Source: Lentzea sp. NBRC 105346
GTDB lineage: Bacteria; Actinomycetota; Actinomycetes; Mycobacteriales; Pseudonocardiaceae
Length of the DNA stretch: 64,000 nucleotides
NCBI RefSeq assembly: GCF_030269605.1
Contig: NZ_BSTQ01000002.1
Coordinates: forward strand, 248,001 to 312,000
Direction: 5' to 3'
The translations under genes and the position numbers were made by a program. The notes beneath the pieces are model-generated. The model was not told the DNA's origin. It saw only the letters and a program-made list of their open reading frames with translations, and ran no database searches. Numbering within the stretch: position 1 is the first letter of the stretch; each line of letters begins with the position of its first letter. Below are positions 1 to 9,305 of this stretch, in pieces.

Positions 1-937
1 CCAGCGTCAGCTCGTCGTGGTTGCGCACGAACGTCGCCCAGTGCCCGTCGCGCGGCGGCTTCGGCCGTTCGCGCAACGCCTGCGCCAGCGGACGGGCGTC
101 CTTGCGGGCCAGCGACAGGTACATCTGCTGCATGCCGATGAAGTCGAAGCACATCGTCAGCTCTTCGCCGGTGTCGTCCGGGTCGCCGAAGAACCTCATC
201 GTGTCGTCGTAAGGCAGGTTGACCTCGCCGAGCAGGACGGACGAACCGTTGCGGCGGCCGATGAACGCCCGCAGGTCGGCCAGGTAGTCGTGCGGGTCGG
301 GCAGGTGGTCCGACTGGGTCTCCAGCAGGAACGGCACGGCGTCCACCCGGAACCCGGAGAGCCCGAGCTCCAGCCACAGTCCCATGATCCGCGCGATCTC
401 GTCGCGCACGGCCGGGTTCTCGACGTTCAGGTCCGGCTGGTGCTTGTAGAACATGTGCTGGTAGTACTGCTCGGTCTTCTCGTCGTACTCCCAGAGCGAC
501 TTCTCCTTGTCCGGAAAGACGACTCCCTTGTCGGCGTCCGGCGGCGGCTCGTCGCGCCAGACGTACCAGTCGCGTTTCGGGTTGTCCCGGCTCGATCTGG
601 CCTCCTGGAACCACGGGTGCTGGTCGGACGTGTGGTTCACGACCAGATCCGCGATCACCCGCAGCCCGCGGTCGCGCGCGGTGCGGACGAACTCGACGAA
701 GTCGCCCAGCGATCCCAGCCGCGGGTCGACGTTCTGGAAGTCGGTGATGTCGTAGCCGTCGTCGCGGTCCGGCGACGGGTAGTACGGCATCAGCCAGACA
801 CACGTGACACCGAGCGAGGCGAGGTAGTCGATCCGTTGCGCCAGTTCGTCGAAACCCTTGTCGCAGAACGTCTCCACGTCCAGGCAGTAGATGACGGCGG
901 TCTTCCACCACAGGTCGGCGGTGCGGGTCAGCTTCAC
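1..937 (-). CDS. Trehalose synthase-like GH13 alpha-amylase family protein, partial
   Basis: The first 312 residues are visible; the C-terminal part lies beyond the left edge. The sequence carries the four GH13 regions: DLVVNHTS near residues 97-104, GFRVDAVPF near 195-203 with the probable nucleophile Asp199, LLGEVN with the probable acid/base Glu238, and FVRNHDEL at 303-310. The style of these motifs is closest to trehalose synthase (TreS) and related alpha-glucosidases; maltose/trehalose interconversion is inferred, not shown. The GTG start overlaps the TGA of the upstream LLM gene by 3 bases, so the two are probably translationally coupled. Cytoplasmic, no signal peptide. Confidence 0.85.
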   Translation of the reverse strand, partial: MKLTRTADLWWKTAVIYCLDVETFCDKGFDELAQRIDYLASLGVTCVWLMPYYPSPDRDDGYDITDFQNVDPRLGSLGDFVEFVRTARDRGLRVIADLVVNHTSDQHPWFQEARSSRDNPKRDWYVWRDEPPPDADKGVVFPDKEKSLWEYDEKTEQYYQHMFYKHQPDLNVENPAVRDEIARIMGLWLELGLSGFRVDAVPFLLETQSDHLPDPHDYLADLRAFIGRRNGSSVLLGEVNLPYDDTMRFFGDPDDTGEELTMCFDFIGMQQMYLSLARKDARPLAQALRERPKPPRDGHWATFVRNHDELTL

Positions 938-1902
938 AGTACGGTTCCCTTCAGCTGCGGCAGGACCTGCTCACCGAAGGCGTCCACGAACGCGTCCTGC
1001 TCCTGGCCCACGTGGTGCAGGTTGATCTCGTCGAACCCCAGCTCGGCGTACTCGTGCAGCCAGGCCGCGTGCTGGTTGAGGTCGGCCGAGATGTTGACGA
1101 CCTTCGCGACGTGCTCGGCGGGCACCTGCTCGGCGATCACGTCGAAGTGCTCTACGGTCTCGAGGTCCCAGCACACGGGCGCCGGGAAGACGTTGGTGCG
1201 CCACTGTTCGTGCGCGATGCGCCCGGCGGTCTCCTCGTCGGGCGCCCAGCTCAGGTGCACCTGCAGACACAGCGGCCCGCGGCCGCCCGCATCGCGGTAG
1301 GCCTCGGCCACCCGGCTGAGCTGCGCGGGCGGCGCGTTGACCGTGACGAGGCCGTCCGCCCAGCTCGCGCACCACTCCGCGGTCTCCGGCGTCACGGCGG
1401 CGCCGATCAGCGGCGGCGGTTCGTCGGGGAGCGTCCACAGCTTGGCGCGGTCGACGTGGACGAGGCCGTCGTGGCTGACCGTCTCGCCGCGCAGCAGCGC
1501 CTTGATCACGTCGACGCACTCGCCCAGCCGGGCCTTGCGCACGTCCTTGCGCGGCCAGCCCTCACCGGTGATGTGCTCGTTGCTCGCCTCACCCGTGCCG
1601 AGCGCCACCCACAGCCGGCCGGGGAACATCGCGGCGAGCGTGCCGATGGCCTGCGCGGTGATCGCGGGGTGGTAGCGCTGGCCCGGTGCGGTGACCACAC
1701 CGAACGGCAGCGTCGTCGCCTGCAGCGCGGCCCCCAGCCACGACCAGGCGAAACCGGAGTGGCCCTGCCGCGCGCTCCACGGTGAGAAGTGGTCGGACGA
1801 CATGGCGCAGCGAAAGCCCGCCTCCTCCGCGCGGCGCACGGTCGCCAGCAGGGCAGACGGGTGTACCTGCTCGTGTGAAGCGTGAATTCCGTACCTCGTC
1901 AT
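934..1902 (-). CDS. LLM class flavin-dependent oxidoreductase (TIGR03885-like)
   Basis: A 322-residue luciferase-like TIM-barrel protein. The N-terminus MTRYGIHASHEQ, the SSDHFSPW segment near residue 35 and the GTGEASNEH segment near residue 103 match the family named probable non-F420 flavinoid oxidoreductase. The frame stays open upstream of 1902, but the upstream part runs antisense through the next gene and looks non-coding, so ATG at 1902 was chosen. The substrate is unknown. It is coupled to the GH13 gene downstream, an arrangement I recall from other actinomycetes, which suggests a link to alpha-glucan or trehalose metabolism (inference). Confidence 0.85.
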   Translation of the reverse strand: MTRYGIHASHEQVHPSALLATVRRAEEAGFRCAMSSDHFSPWSARQGHSGFAWSWLGAALQATTLPFGVVTAPGQRYHPAITAQAIGTLAAMFPGRLWVALGTGEASNEHITGEGWPRKDVRKARLGECVDVIKALLRGETVSHDGLVHVDRAKLWTLPDEPPPLIGAAVTPETAEWCASWADGLVTVNAPPAQLSRVAEAYRDAGGRGPLCLQVHLSWAPDEETAGRIAHEQWRTNVFPAPVCWDLETVEHFDVIAEQVPAEHVAKVVNISADLNQHAAWLHEYAELGFDEINLHHVGQEQDAFVDAFGEQVLPQLKGTVL

Positions 1903-1957
1903 GCACTTGTGGCTACCCGCATGCAACCTTGATCCACCGTCAGGTGTCTTTGTAGAT

Positions 1958-2923
1958 GTGCACACCAAACTCCTCGCGCTGCTGTGTGCCCTCACGACGG
2001 TGACGGCGTGCAGCGCGTCCGGTCCGGGGGAACCGAATCCGGAGCTGGCACCACGCGGCACCACGATGACCACGGTCAAACCGAGCAGACAGGACCTGAC
2101 GAACAAGGTCTCGTTGACCGGCAAGGTCACGATGAACCCGATGTTCGGCCTGGTCGCGCCGGTCGCGGGCCAGGTCAGGTTCCTCGACGTGAAAGCGCCT
2201 TCCGGCACTCCGGCGAAGCCGACACGCGTCGCGAACATCTGGGCGAACGGCACGGCCACACCGGTCGAGGTGCCCGCGGGCGCGGTGCCCGGCGCGCGCC
2301 TGGTCGACGACAAGGCGACCGTCACGGCCGGCATGCCGATCTTCTCCGCGAAGCACGCCGCCTACGGCATCGTCGCGGACGTCGCGGGCGACCAGGCCTA
2401 CAAGATCACCGACTCGCTCGCCGAGGTGACCGCGCAGATCAAGAACGGGCCGGGCCCGTTCGCGTGCGCCGTGCTCGGCACGATCGCCGCGCTGCCCGCG
2501 GGGACCGTGCCGGAGACACCCACGCCGACCGAGCAGAAGCCGCCGCCGTCCGGGCCGCCGACACCGCCGGGTCCCCCGGCCGAACAGCAGAAGCCGACCG
2601 AACCGACCGGGCTGCGCGTCGTCTGCACGCCGCCCGCCGACGTGAAGATGGTCAACGGCGCGGCCGCGACCGTCGAGCTGATCACCGGCAAGGCGACCGG
2701 CGTGCTCGTCGTGCCGGTCGAGGCCGTCGCGGGCACCCAGGGCAAGGGCAAGGTCGACGTGCTCAAGGACGGGCAGCGGCAGACCACCGAGGTCGTGCTC
2801 GGTCTGACGGACGGCAAGGTCGTCGAGGTCAAGTCCGGCCTGACCGGTGACGAGGAACTGGCCGTGCCGGGCCCCAACCTCCCGGAAGCCCAGCAGGAGC
2901 CCGGAAGGCCGACCGGCCCGTGA
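1958..2923 (+). CDS. Lipoprotein adaptor of a MacB-like efflux system (HlyD/peptidoglycan-binding type)
   Basis: A protein of about 321 residues. A short hydrophobic N-terminus ends in a lipobox (VTAC), so it is probably anchored outside the membrane. The middle has barrel-sandwich/HlyD-like segments (for example KVSLTGKVTMNP and GLVAPVAGQV) and the C-terminal part resembles the beta domain of periplasmic adaptor proteins. A Pro-rich linker lies at roughly residues 185-215. The start is taken as GTG 1958, which directly precedes the hydrophobic signal; an ATG-less upstream extension to 1901 would add residues unlike a signal peptide. Its stop overlaps the GTG of the ATPase gene (GTGA). It likely links the permease to export across the cell envelope. 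Confidence 0.75.
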   Translation: MHTKLLALLCALTTVTACSASGPGEPNPELAPRGTTMTTVKPSRQDLTNKVSLTGKVTMNPMFGLVAPVAGQVRFLDVKAPSGTPAKPTRVANIWANGTATPVEVPAGAVPGARLVDDKATVTAGMPIFSAKHAAYGIVADVAGDQAYKITDSLAEVTAQIKNGPGPFACAVLGTIAALPAGTVPETPTPTEQKPPPSGPPTPPGPPAEQQKPTEPTGLRVVCTPPADVKMVNGAAATVELITGKATGVLVVPVEAVAGTQGKGKVDVLKDGQRQTTEVVLGLTDGKVVEVKSGLTGDEELAVPGPNLPEAQQEPGRPTGP

Positions 2924-3609
2924 CCGCGCTCATCCAGTCCCCTTTGATCCAACTCAGCGGCATCACGAAAACGCTGAAGGGCCAGGACGAACCGCGCACC
3001 ATCCTGTCCGGGGTGGACCTGACCGTCCACAGCGGACAGAGCGTGGCGATCCTCGGCCGCTCGGGCAGCGGCAAGTCCACGCTGCTGTCGTTGATCGGGC
3101 TCTTCGACCGGCCCGACGGTGGCCAGTACATCTTGGGCGAACGCGACATCACCAAGCTGCCGGAACGAAAAGCCGCTCAGCTCCGCAGTGCCGAGTTCGG
3201 GTTCGTCTTCCAGCGGTTCTTCCTGCTCAAGCACCTCACCGCCGCACAGAACGTGGCGATGGCGCTGGTCAACGGCCAGGGCTGGCACTCGCGGCGCAAG
3301 CGCAAGGCCAAGGTGCTGGCGGCACTCGACCAGGTCGGCATCGCGCACCTGGCCAAGCACAAGCCGCCGCGCCTGTCCGGCGGCGAACAGCAACGCGTCG
3401 CCATCGCGCGGGCATTGGTCCGCGAGCCCCGCGTACTGCTGGCCGACGAACCGACCGGCGCGCTGGACACCGAGACCGGCAACCTCGTCGTGGACGTGCT
3501 GCTCAGCGCCACGCACCGCGGTTGCGGCCTCGTGCTCGTCACCCACGACCACGACCACGCGGCGAAGATGGGCCGTGTGCTCAGCCTGCACGACGGGAAG
3601 TTGGCCTGA
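2920..3609 (+). CDS. ABC transporter ATP-binding protein (MacB/LolD type)
   Basis: A complete 229-residue nucleotide-binding subunit. Visible motifs are Walker A GRSGSGKST (46-54), the ABC signature LSGGEQQ (152-158), Walker B LLADE (173-177) with the following PTGALD, and switch His209. The GTG start overlaps the preceding stop and the following permease start overlaps this stop, so adaptor, ATPase and permease form one translationally coupled operon. The FtsX/MacB type of its partner points to a mechanotransmission efflux or lipoprotein-handling system; the cargo cannot be read from the sequence. Confidence 0.93.
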   Translation: MTALIQSPLIQLSGITKTLKGQDEPRTILSGVDLTVHSGQSVAILGRSGSGKSTLLSLIGLFDRPDGGQYILGERDITKLPERKAAQLRSAEFGFVFQRFFLLKHLTAAQNVAMALVNGQGWHSRRKRKAKVLAALDQVGIAHLAKHKPPRLSGGEQQRVAIARALVREPRVLLADEPTGALDTETGNLVVDVLLSATHRGCGLVLVTHDHDHAAKMGRVLSLHDGKLA

Positions 3610-4919
3610 TGCTGTCCGGAAAACTCCGCTCCGCGGTGATCATCGGCGGCCAGGGCATCCGGGCCCGCAAGCTGCGCACGTTCCTGTCGATGATCTCGCT
3701 GTTCATGGGTGTGCTCGCGGTCGTGACCGTGCAGGCCGGCGCCGAGATCGCCGAACGCGCGCTGCTGACCGACGTCGAGCTCACCCAGGGCATCGACGGC
3801 ACGCGGGCGATGTACATACCGGACAACGGTGCCGCGATCGTCGAGGACACCGTGCGCGGCCGCAAGGACGCCGTCGCCGCGCTGAACATGAGCGCGATCA
3901 TCGGCGAACCCGGCGTGCGGCCGGTGAACGAGGGCGGAATGCCGTTCGAGTACGCGGGCCAGGGCCGCGGCGGACCGCGCGGTTACAAGTGGTGCGACCA
4001 GAACGGGTGCTACGGCGCCGAGGAGACGCAGGCGCCCAAGCCGGACGGCCAGGCGATCGAGGTGCGCCTGTACGCGCTGACCGGTGACGTGCGCACGTTC
4101 CGGCCGTTCCGACCGGTCTCCGGGCAGTGGCTGGACTTCGCGTCCGCCCCGGCCATGGCGCCGCGCCTGGTGCTCAACCGCGAGGCCGCGAAGGGGTTGC
4201 GGCAGTACCACGTTCCGGCCGAGATGCAGGTGACCGGCGCTTCGGCGAACATGACGCCGCAGATCACCGGTGTGGTCGACGACGGCGGCATGGAACCCGC
4301 GGCGTATGTACGGATCGACGAGCTGCGCACGTGGTTGCCCAGTACTGCCAAGCAGAACGGCGGGCAGGGTGGTCCCGGGCTGCAACTGCTCCTGTCCCCC
4401 GGCACGTCCGATCTCGAGCAGACCTTGCGGGCTCGCCTGGTGGGACTGGGGATTCCGGCGGACCAGGTGCAGGCGCACGAGATCGACTCGCGGTCGCGGA
4501 TGTCGTCGCAGCTGTCGATGATGCGGTGGATCTTCCTCGGACTGGCCGCGCTCGTGCTGCTGATCGGCGTGGCGGGGATCCTGAACGTCGGCCTCGCGAC
4601 GGTCGGCGAACGCATCGAGGAGTTCGCGTTGCGGCGCGCGGTCGGCACGTCCCGCATGCTGCTCGCCGGAATCGTGCTGTCCGAGACGCTGCTGACCGGT
4701 CTGCTCACGGCGGGTGCCGCGATCGGCGCCGGGGTCGTCGGACTGAAGATCGGTTCGCAGATCTTCGGCGGGCGCCACCCGTCGTTGCAGGGCATCGAGT
4801 TCCCGTGGCAGGCCGGTGTCGCGGGCGTGATCGCCGGTCTGGTGGCGGGAATCCTGGGCGGCCTGATCCCCGCGATCCGGGCCGCCCGGATCCCCATCGC
4901 CACGGTCATGCGCGCGTAG
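3609..4919 (+). CDS. ABC transporter permease (MacB/FtsX family)
   Basis: A 436-residue permease with the MacB topology: one membrane segment near residues 20-42, a large extracytoplasmic domain of about 250 residues, and three membrane segments in the last 140 residues (around WIFLGLAALVLLIGVAGIL, the ETLLTGLLTAGAAIGAG stretch and GVAGVIAGLVAGILGG). The cytoplasmic loop RIEEFALRRAVGTSR is the conserved FtsX/MacB coupling region. ATG 3609 overlaps the ATPase stop (TGATG). The extracytoplasmic domain contains WCDQNGCYG, a two-Cys segment that could form a disulfide. Confidence 0.9.
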   Translation: MLSGKLRSAVIIGGQGIRARKLRTFLSMISLFMGVLAVVTVQAGAEIAERALLTDVELTQGIDGTRAMYIPDNGAAIVEDTVRGRKDAVAALNMSAIIGEPGVRPVNEGGMPFEYAGQGRGGPRGYKWCDQNGCYGAEETQAPKPDGQAIEVRLYALTGDVRTFRPFRPVSGQWLDFASAPAMAPRLVLNREAAKGLRQYHVPAEMQVTGASANMTPQITGVVDDGGMEPAAYVRIDELRTWLPSTAKQNGGQGGPGLQLLLSPGTSDLEQTLRARLVGLGIPADQVQAHEIDSRSRMSSQLSMMRWIFLGLAALVLLIGVAGILNVGLATVGERIEEFALRRAVGTSRMLLAGIVLSETLLTGLLTAGAAIGAGVVGLKIGSQIFGGRHPSLQGIEFPWQAGVAGVIAGLVAGILGGLIPAIRAARIPIATVMRA

Positions 4920-5043
4920 TCACGCGGAGTTAGATCGACCTGACACCCGGTTGGGCGATTGCTTGCCCCGCACCCCGCTCGTTGGCACTAGTGGGAGCGA
5001 TCGGTACTTCGCTTCCGCCGCACGGGTGAGCGCTGGGGTGATG

Positions 5044-5057
5044 CTGTTGTACAACAG
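5044..5057. repeat. 14-bp perfect palindrome in a convergent gap
   Basis: CTGTTGTACAACAG is a perfect inverted repeat inside the 157-bp gap between the convergent permease and SDR genes. The form resembles a regulator operator, but neither neighbour starts here. The rest of the gap (4920-5076) shows no convincing gene. Confidence 0.4.
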
Positions 5058-5076
5058 GAAGTTCTGCACCAACCGG

Positions 5077-5841
5077 TCATGGAATCAGCGTGGGCGCGGT
5101 GCCTCCGTCGACGCGCAGGGCCGCGCCCGTCGTCGCGGAGGCGAGCTCGGACGAGACGTAGGTGATGAGGTTCGCGACCTCGTTGGGGCGGATCAGCCTG
5201 CCGAGCATGAGGGTTGGGCGCTGCGTGGCGATGAACTCCTGTTCACCGCCGTCCCCTACGCGATCTCGGATGAACTCTTCGACACCTTCGGTGAGGGTCG
5301 GTCCGGGAAGGACGGAGTTGACGGTGACGCCGGTGCCCGCGACCGCCTGGGCCATGCCGCGTGCGACGGCGAGCTGCGCGGTCTTCGTCATGCCGTAGTG
5401 GACCATCTCGGTGGGGACGAAGACCGCGGACTCGCTGGACACGAAGATCACGCGGCCCCAGCCGCGCTCGACCATGCGGGGCGTGTAGTGCCGGGCGAGC
5501 CGGACGCCGGACAGGACGTTGGTCTCGAAGAAGCGCAACCACTCCTCGTCGGGCACCTCGAAGACGGGCGCGGCGGAGAAGATCCCCAGGTTGTTCACGA
5601 GCACGTCGACGTCGGGCTCGGCCGCGATCAACGCGTCGGCGCCCTCGGCGGTGCCCACGTCGACGGCGACGCCGCGGGCGGATCCGCCGAGCTTCGCGAC
5701 GGTCTCGTCCACCCTGGACTGAGAGCGCCCGTTGACGATGACGGTCGCACCGGCTTCGTGGAGTGCACTGGCGGTCGCGAGACCGATACCGGACGTGGAG
5801 CCGGTGACGAGGGCGGTGCGGCCAGACAGATCGATATTCAT
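5077..5841 (-). CDS. SDR family NAD(P)-dependent oxidoreductase
   Basis: A 254-residue classical short-chain dehydrogenase. Seen are the cofactor-binding TGSTSGIG (13-20), NNLG near 83-86, catalytic Ser136, Tyr149 and Lys153 in the YxxxK arrangement, and the C-terminal DGG motif. The Gly-rich N-terminus with Asn/Arg (NGRS) after beta2 suggests NADP(H) preference, which is an inference. It is divergent from a MarR regulator 78 bp away, so it is a likely target of that regulator. The substrate is unknown. Confidence 0.92.
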   Translation of the reverse strand: MNIDLSGRTALVTGSTSGIGLATASALHEAGATVIVNGRSQSRVDETVAKLGGSARGVAVDVGTAEGADALIAAEPDVDVLVNNLGIFSAAPVFEVPDEEWLRFFETNVLSGVRLARHYTPRMVERGWGRVIFVSSESAVFVPTEMVHYGMTKTAQLAVARGMAQAVAGTGVTVNSVLPGPTLTEGVEEFIRDRVGDGGEQEFIATQRPTLMLGRLIRPNEVANLITYVSSELASATTGAALRVDGGTAPTLIP

Positions 5842-5919
5842 CGATTCCCCCGATAGACTTGCATTGGACGATTACCAGCGTACGCAATAGTTGCAGACGC
5901 TGCTTATTGGGAGTGAGCC
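5842..5919. promoter_or_regulatory. Divergent promoter/operator region between SDR and MarR genes
   Basis: This 78-bp gap must hold promoters for both genes. It contains the 8-bp palindrome GCGTACGC (5878-5885) and two TTGCA copies that could be half-sites. A GGGAG element lies before the MarR GTG start. MarR proteins usually bind palindromes in such gaps; binding here is inferred. Confidence 0.45.
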
Positions 5920-6357
5920 GTGTCACTGACCGACGACGCTGTGCAAGCACGCGCCCAGGGCTGGCGCACCCTGGCGGCCCTGCACGCCCGCATCGAGGAC
6001 CGGCTGGAGCGGGCGCTGCAACGTGAGCACGACCTGTCCGTCAGCGAGTACACCGTGCTCGACGCACTGAACCGCCAGGTCGGCTTCCATCTGCGGATGA
6101 ACCAGCTGGCGAACGCCGTGGTGCTCAGCCAGTCCGCGACCACGCGGCTGGTCACGCGGCTCGAGGACCGCGGGCTGCTGCAGCGCTACCTGTGCCCCAC
6201 CGACCGCCGCGGCATCTACACCGAGGTCACCGACAAGGGCCAAGAGCTGCTCGCCGAGGCCCGGCCGACCCACGATCGAGTGCTCAGCGACGCGCTGGAC
6301 GAGGCGGACGGGCTGCCCGAGCTCGCACCACTCGTGAGGGCGCTAGCCCAGCTCTGA
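5920..6357 (+). CDS. MarR family transcriptional regulator
   Basis: A 145-residue winged-helix protein. The recognition region ANAVVLSQSATTRLVTRLEDRGLLQR (residues about 64-89) and the wing CPTDRRGIYTEVTDKG are typical MarR. The GTG start has GGGAG seven bases upstream. It is divergent from the SDR gene and precedes a flavin monooxygenase and a nitroreductase gene, so it probably controls one or both transcription units in response to a small phenolic or electrophilic ligand (family inference). Confidence 0.92.
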   Translation: MSLTDDAVQARAQGWRTLAALHARIEDRLERALQREHDLSVSEYTVLDALNRQVGFHLRMNQLANAVVLSQSATTRLVTRLEDRGLLQRYLCPTDRRGIYTEVTDKGQELLAEARPTHDRVLSDALDEADGLPELAPLVRALAQL

Positions 6358-6379
6358 CCGACCGAGCAAGATCGGTGCG

Positions 6380-7474
6380 GTGACCTCGATCCTCGACCTG
6401 ATCCGCCGCGACGCCCCCGCGGCGGAGTCCACCCGCCAGTTGACCGACGCGGTCGTCACCGCGCTCGTGGACGAGGGGCTGCACCGCCTGATCAGCCCCA
6501 AGCAGTACGGCGGCGCCGAGCTGGGCCCGCCCGAGTTCAGCCGCCGGGTCCAGGAGTTCGCCCGCGCGGACGGCTCCACCGGCTGGACGATCATGACGAC
6601 GTCCATCTCGGCCGCGCTCGCGTGGTACCTGCCGGTTCCAGGCGCGGACGAGGTGTTCGCGGACCCGCGGTCGGTGATCGCCGGAACCGCGGCGCCGGTC
6701 GGCCGGGGCGTGGTGGCGGACGGCGGTTACACGATCACCGGGCGCTGGGGCTGGGGCAGCGCGACGCCGCACAGCCAGTGGATCATCGGGTCGGCGATGA
6801 CGCCGGACGGGCCGCGAATGTGCGTGTACCCGCGTGCCTCCGTGACGATCCACGACACCTGGGACTCGGCCGGGCTGTGCGCGACCGGGTCGCACGAGTT
6901 CTCCGTGTCCGACGTCTTCGTGCCGGTCCGGCGTGCGATGTGGCCCGCGACGGACGCTCCCGGCCTGGAGGGACCGATCCCGTCGTTCCCCTACTTCTGT
7001 TTCCTGGCCATCGGTGTCGCGTCGGTCGGACTCGGGATCGCGCGGCGGGCACTGGACGAGATCGAGGCCCTGGCCGTCGAGAAGACGCCGCAGCACGCGT
7101 CGGCGCGGCTGGCCGAGCAGACCGGGGTCCAGATCGACATCGCGGTGGCCGAGGCCCGGCTGTCGTCCGCGCGGGCGTTCCTGCTCGACGAGCTGGAGAC
7201 CTGCTGGGAGCTCGCGGTGGCCGGTGCTGACGTTCCCGTCGAGGCACGCGGCCGGCTGCGGCTCGCATGTTCGCACGCCGCCGCCGAGTCCGCCGAGGTC
7301 ACGCGGCTCGCGTTCGCCCTGGGTGGCGGCACGTCGGTGTTTTCCTCCTCGGCCCTGCAGCGCTGTCTGCGGGACGCGCACGTCGCCGGTCAGCACACCA
7401 TCGTGTCCCGGCGGCTCCTCGAGACGTACTCCAAGATCCGCTTCGGCTTCGGCCCCGACACGGCTCGGTTCTGA
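6380..7474 (+). CDS. Acyl-CoA dehydrogenase-fold flavin-dependent monooxygenase (HsaA/HpaB-C type)
   Basis: A 364-residue protein with the acyl-CoA dehydrogenase fold. The N-terminal LISPKQYGGAEL segment, the GSTGWTIM segment near 55-62 and GRWGWGSATPHSQW near 122-135 are the signature of group D flavin-dependent hydroxylases rather than of CoA-ester dehydrogenases; no catalytic Glu for CoA substrates was recognised. Such enzymes need a separate flavin reductase, and the nitroreductase-like gene directly downstream is a candidate. GTG start at 6380, 22 bp after the MarR stop. The substrate is unknown. Confidence 0.8.
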   Translation: MTSILDLIRRDAPAAESTRQLTDAVVTALVDEGLHRLISPKQYGGAELGPPEFSRRVQEFARADGSTGWTIMTTSISAALAWYLPVPGADEVFADPRSVIAGTAAPVGRGVVADGGYTITGRWGWGSATPHSQWIIGSAMTPDGPRMCVYPRASVTIHDTWDSAGLCATGSHEFSVSDVFVPVRRAMWPATDAPGLEGPIPSFPYFCFLAIGVASVGLGIARRALDEIEALAVEKTPQHASARLAEQTGVQIDIAVAEARLSSARAFLLDELETCWELAVAGADVPVEARGRLRLACSHAAAESAEVTRLAFALGGGTSVFSSSALQRCLRDAHVAGQHTIVSRRLLETYSKIRFGFGPDTARF

Positions 7475-7475
7475 C

Positions 7476-8042
7476 ATGGATGCGCTGGAAGCGATCATGA
7501 CCACGCGGGCGATGCGGCGGCTCCGGCCCGATCCGGTGTCGTCGGAGGACCTGTGGACGTGCCTGCGGGCGGCCCAGCAGGCTCCCCACGGCGGGAACGT
7601 GCAGCTGCTGCGCTACGTCGTGGTGACGGACAAGGGCCTGCGGGCTCGTATCGGCGAGGTGTACCGCAAGGCGTTCGACGTGTACGCGGACGCGTTCCAG
7701 AACGAGACGCCGGCCGCCCGGCACCTCGCGGACAACATCGGCTCGGCGCCCGCGCTGGTGTTCTTCCTCATGCCGGTGATGGAGTGGGGCGGCGGGCTGG
7801 ACATCGGGCCGCTGCACGCGTCGATCTACCCGGCGGTGCAGAACTTCTGCCTGGCGGCGCGAGCCCTGGGGCTGGGCACGACGCTCACCACGGTGATCCG
7901 GGTGCACCAGGCGGAGGCGTTGGAGTTGCTCGGGGTCTCGTCGGGCTTCGAGATCGCCGCTCTGGTACCGGTCGGTCACCCGGAGGGGTCGTTCGGCGTG
8001 GCCGCGCGGCGTGACGTGAAGGAGCTCGTGCGCTGGATATAG
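7476..8042 (+). CDS. Nitroreductase family protein
   Basis: A 188-residue FMN-binding nitroreductase-fold protein. The N-terminal [13 protein letters not shown], the [15 protein letters not shown]-binding segment (about 32-43) and the C-terminal [13 protein letters not shown] are characteristic. It starts one base after the monooxygenase stop, so co-translation is likely. It could supply reduced flavin or act on a nitro/quinone or enone substrate of the same pathway. Confidence 0.88.
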   Translation: MDALEAIMTTRAMRRLRPDPVSSEDLWTCLRAAQQAPHGGNVQLLRYVVVTDKGLRARIGEVYRKAFDVYADAFQNETPAARHLADNIGSAPALVFFLMPVMEWGGGLDIGPLHASIYPAVQNFCLAARALGLGTTLTTVIRVHQAEALELLGVSSGFEIAALVPVGHPEGSFGVAARRDVKELVRWI

Positions 8043-8052
8043 GCTCGCGACC

Positions 8053-8850
8053 ATGCCGGACACGCAGTACGAAGACCTGCTCCGCCACGTCCTGGAGACG
8101 GGCACGCACAAGGAGGACCGCACCGGAACCGGGACGCGGTCGATCTTCGGGCACCAGCTGCGCTACCGGCTCGCCGACGGGTTCCCGCTGGTCACGACCA
8201 AGAAGGTGCACTTCAAGTCGATCGCCTACGAGCTGCTGTGGTTCCTGCGCGGCGACTCCAACGTGAAGTGGCTGCAGGACCACGGCGTGACGATCTGGGA
8301 CGAGTGGGCCGCTCCCGACGGTGAGCTCGGTCCCGTGTACGGGGTGCAGTGGCGGTCGTGGCCGACGCCCGACGGCGGGCACGTCGACCAGATCAGCGAG
8401 GTGCTGCACACGTTGCGCACCAACCCCGACTCGCGGCGGATCATCGTGTCCGCGTGGAACGTCGGCGAGATCCCGCAGATGGCGTTGCCGCCGTGCCACG
8501 CGTTCTTCCAGTTCTACGTGGCCGACGGCAAGCTGTCGTGCCAGCTGTACCAGCGCAGCGCGGACCTGTTCCTCGGGGTGCCGTTCAACATCGCCTCGTA
8601 CGCGCTGCTGACGCACATGGTGGCGCAGCAGTGCGATCTCGGCGTCGGTGACTTCATCTGGACCGGCGGCGACTGCCACATCTACGACAACCACGTCACG
8701 CAGGTCCGGGAACAGTTGTCACGTAAGGCTTTCGCGTTCCCTTCTCTGGAGCTGCGGCGGGCGTCCTCGTTGTTTGACTATTCGTACGAGGACTTTTCCG
8801 TTGTGGGATACCAGCATCACCCGGCGATCAAGGCTCCGGTGGCGGTGTGA
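8053..8850 (+). CDS. thyA: Thymidylate synthase
   Basis: A full-length 265-residue ThyA converting dUMP and 5,10-methylene-tetrahydrofolate to dTMP and dihydrofolate. Catalytic Cys148 sits in [10 protein letters not shown]; the RTGTGT segment (23-28), SWNV-like SAWNVGEIP and the dUMP-binding [13 protein letters not shown] are present. Cytoplasmic and essential in most bacteria. Its TGA overlaps the GTG start of folA, coupling dihydrofolate production to its reduction. Confidence 0.98.
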   Translation: MPDTQYEDLLRHVLETGTHKEDRTGTGTRSIFGHQLRYRLADGFPLVTTKKVHFKSIAYELLWFLRGDSNVKWLQDHGVTIWDEWAAPDGELGPVYGVQWRSWPTPDGGHVDQISEVLHTLRTNPDSRRIIVSAWNVGEIPQMALPPCHAFFQFYVADGKLSCQLYQRSADLFLGVPFNIASYALLTHMVAQQCDLGVGDFIWTGGDCHIYDNHVTQVREQLSRKAFAFPSLELRRASSLFDYSYEDFSVVGYQHHPAIKAPVAV

Positions 8851-9302
8851 TCGGCCTCGTGTGGGCACAGTCGTCGACCGGTGTGATCGGCCGGGACGGC
8901 ACGATGCCGTGGCACCTTCCCGAGGACATGGCGCATTTTCGAGAGCTGACGCGCGGCGCTTCGGTGATCATGGGGCGGCGGACGTGGGAGTCGTTGCCGC
9001 CGCGGTTCCGGCCACTGCCCGGCCGGCGCAACATGGTGCTGTCGTCGGGGGTCGTTTCCGGCGTGGAGACGTTCCCGTCACTGGAAACGGCTCTGGCGGC
9101 CGCTTCCGGTGACGTGTGGGTGATCGGTGGTGCGGCGGTGTACAAAGCGGCGCTGCCGTTCGCGGACACCGTTGTGGTGACGGAGATCCAGGAGCCGTTC
9201 GAGGGCGACACGTACGCACCGCCGGTGGACCGCCCCATTCAGTCCACTTCGGACTGGATGGTGTCTTCGTCAGGCCTGCACTACCGGTTCGTTCGTTACT
9301 AG
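8847..9302 (+). CDS. folA: Dihydrofolate reductase
   Basis: A 151-residue dihydrofolate reductase. Seen are the N-terminal [14 protein letters not shown], the PWHLPED segment (Trp and the acidic catalytic residue), [11 protein letters not shown] near residues 45-55, and the NADPH-binding VIGGAAVY. It regenerates tetrahydrofolate for the upstream thymidylate synthase. The GTG start overlaps the thyA stop by four bases. Confidence 0.97.
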   Translation: MIGLVWAQSSTGVIGRDGTMPWHLPEDMAHFRELTRGASVIMGRRTWESLPPRFRPLPGRRNMVLSSGVVSGVETFPSLETALAAASGDVWVIGGAAVYKAALPFADTVVVTEIQEPFEGDTYAPPVDRPIQSTSDWMVSSSGLHYRFVRY

Positions 9303-9305
9303 GTT

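Noticed and set aside
1903-2334. N-terminal extension of the LLM gene to 466 codons
   Set aside because: The extra part is antisense to the lipoprotein adaptor and does not resemble the family.
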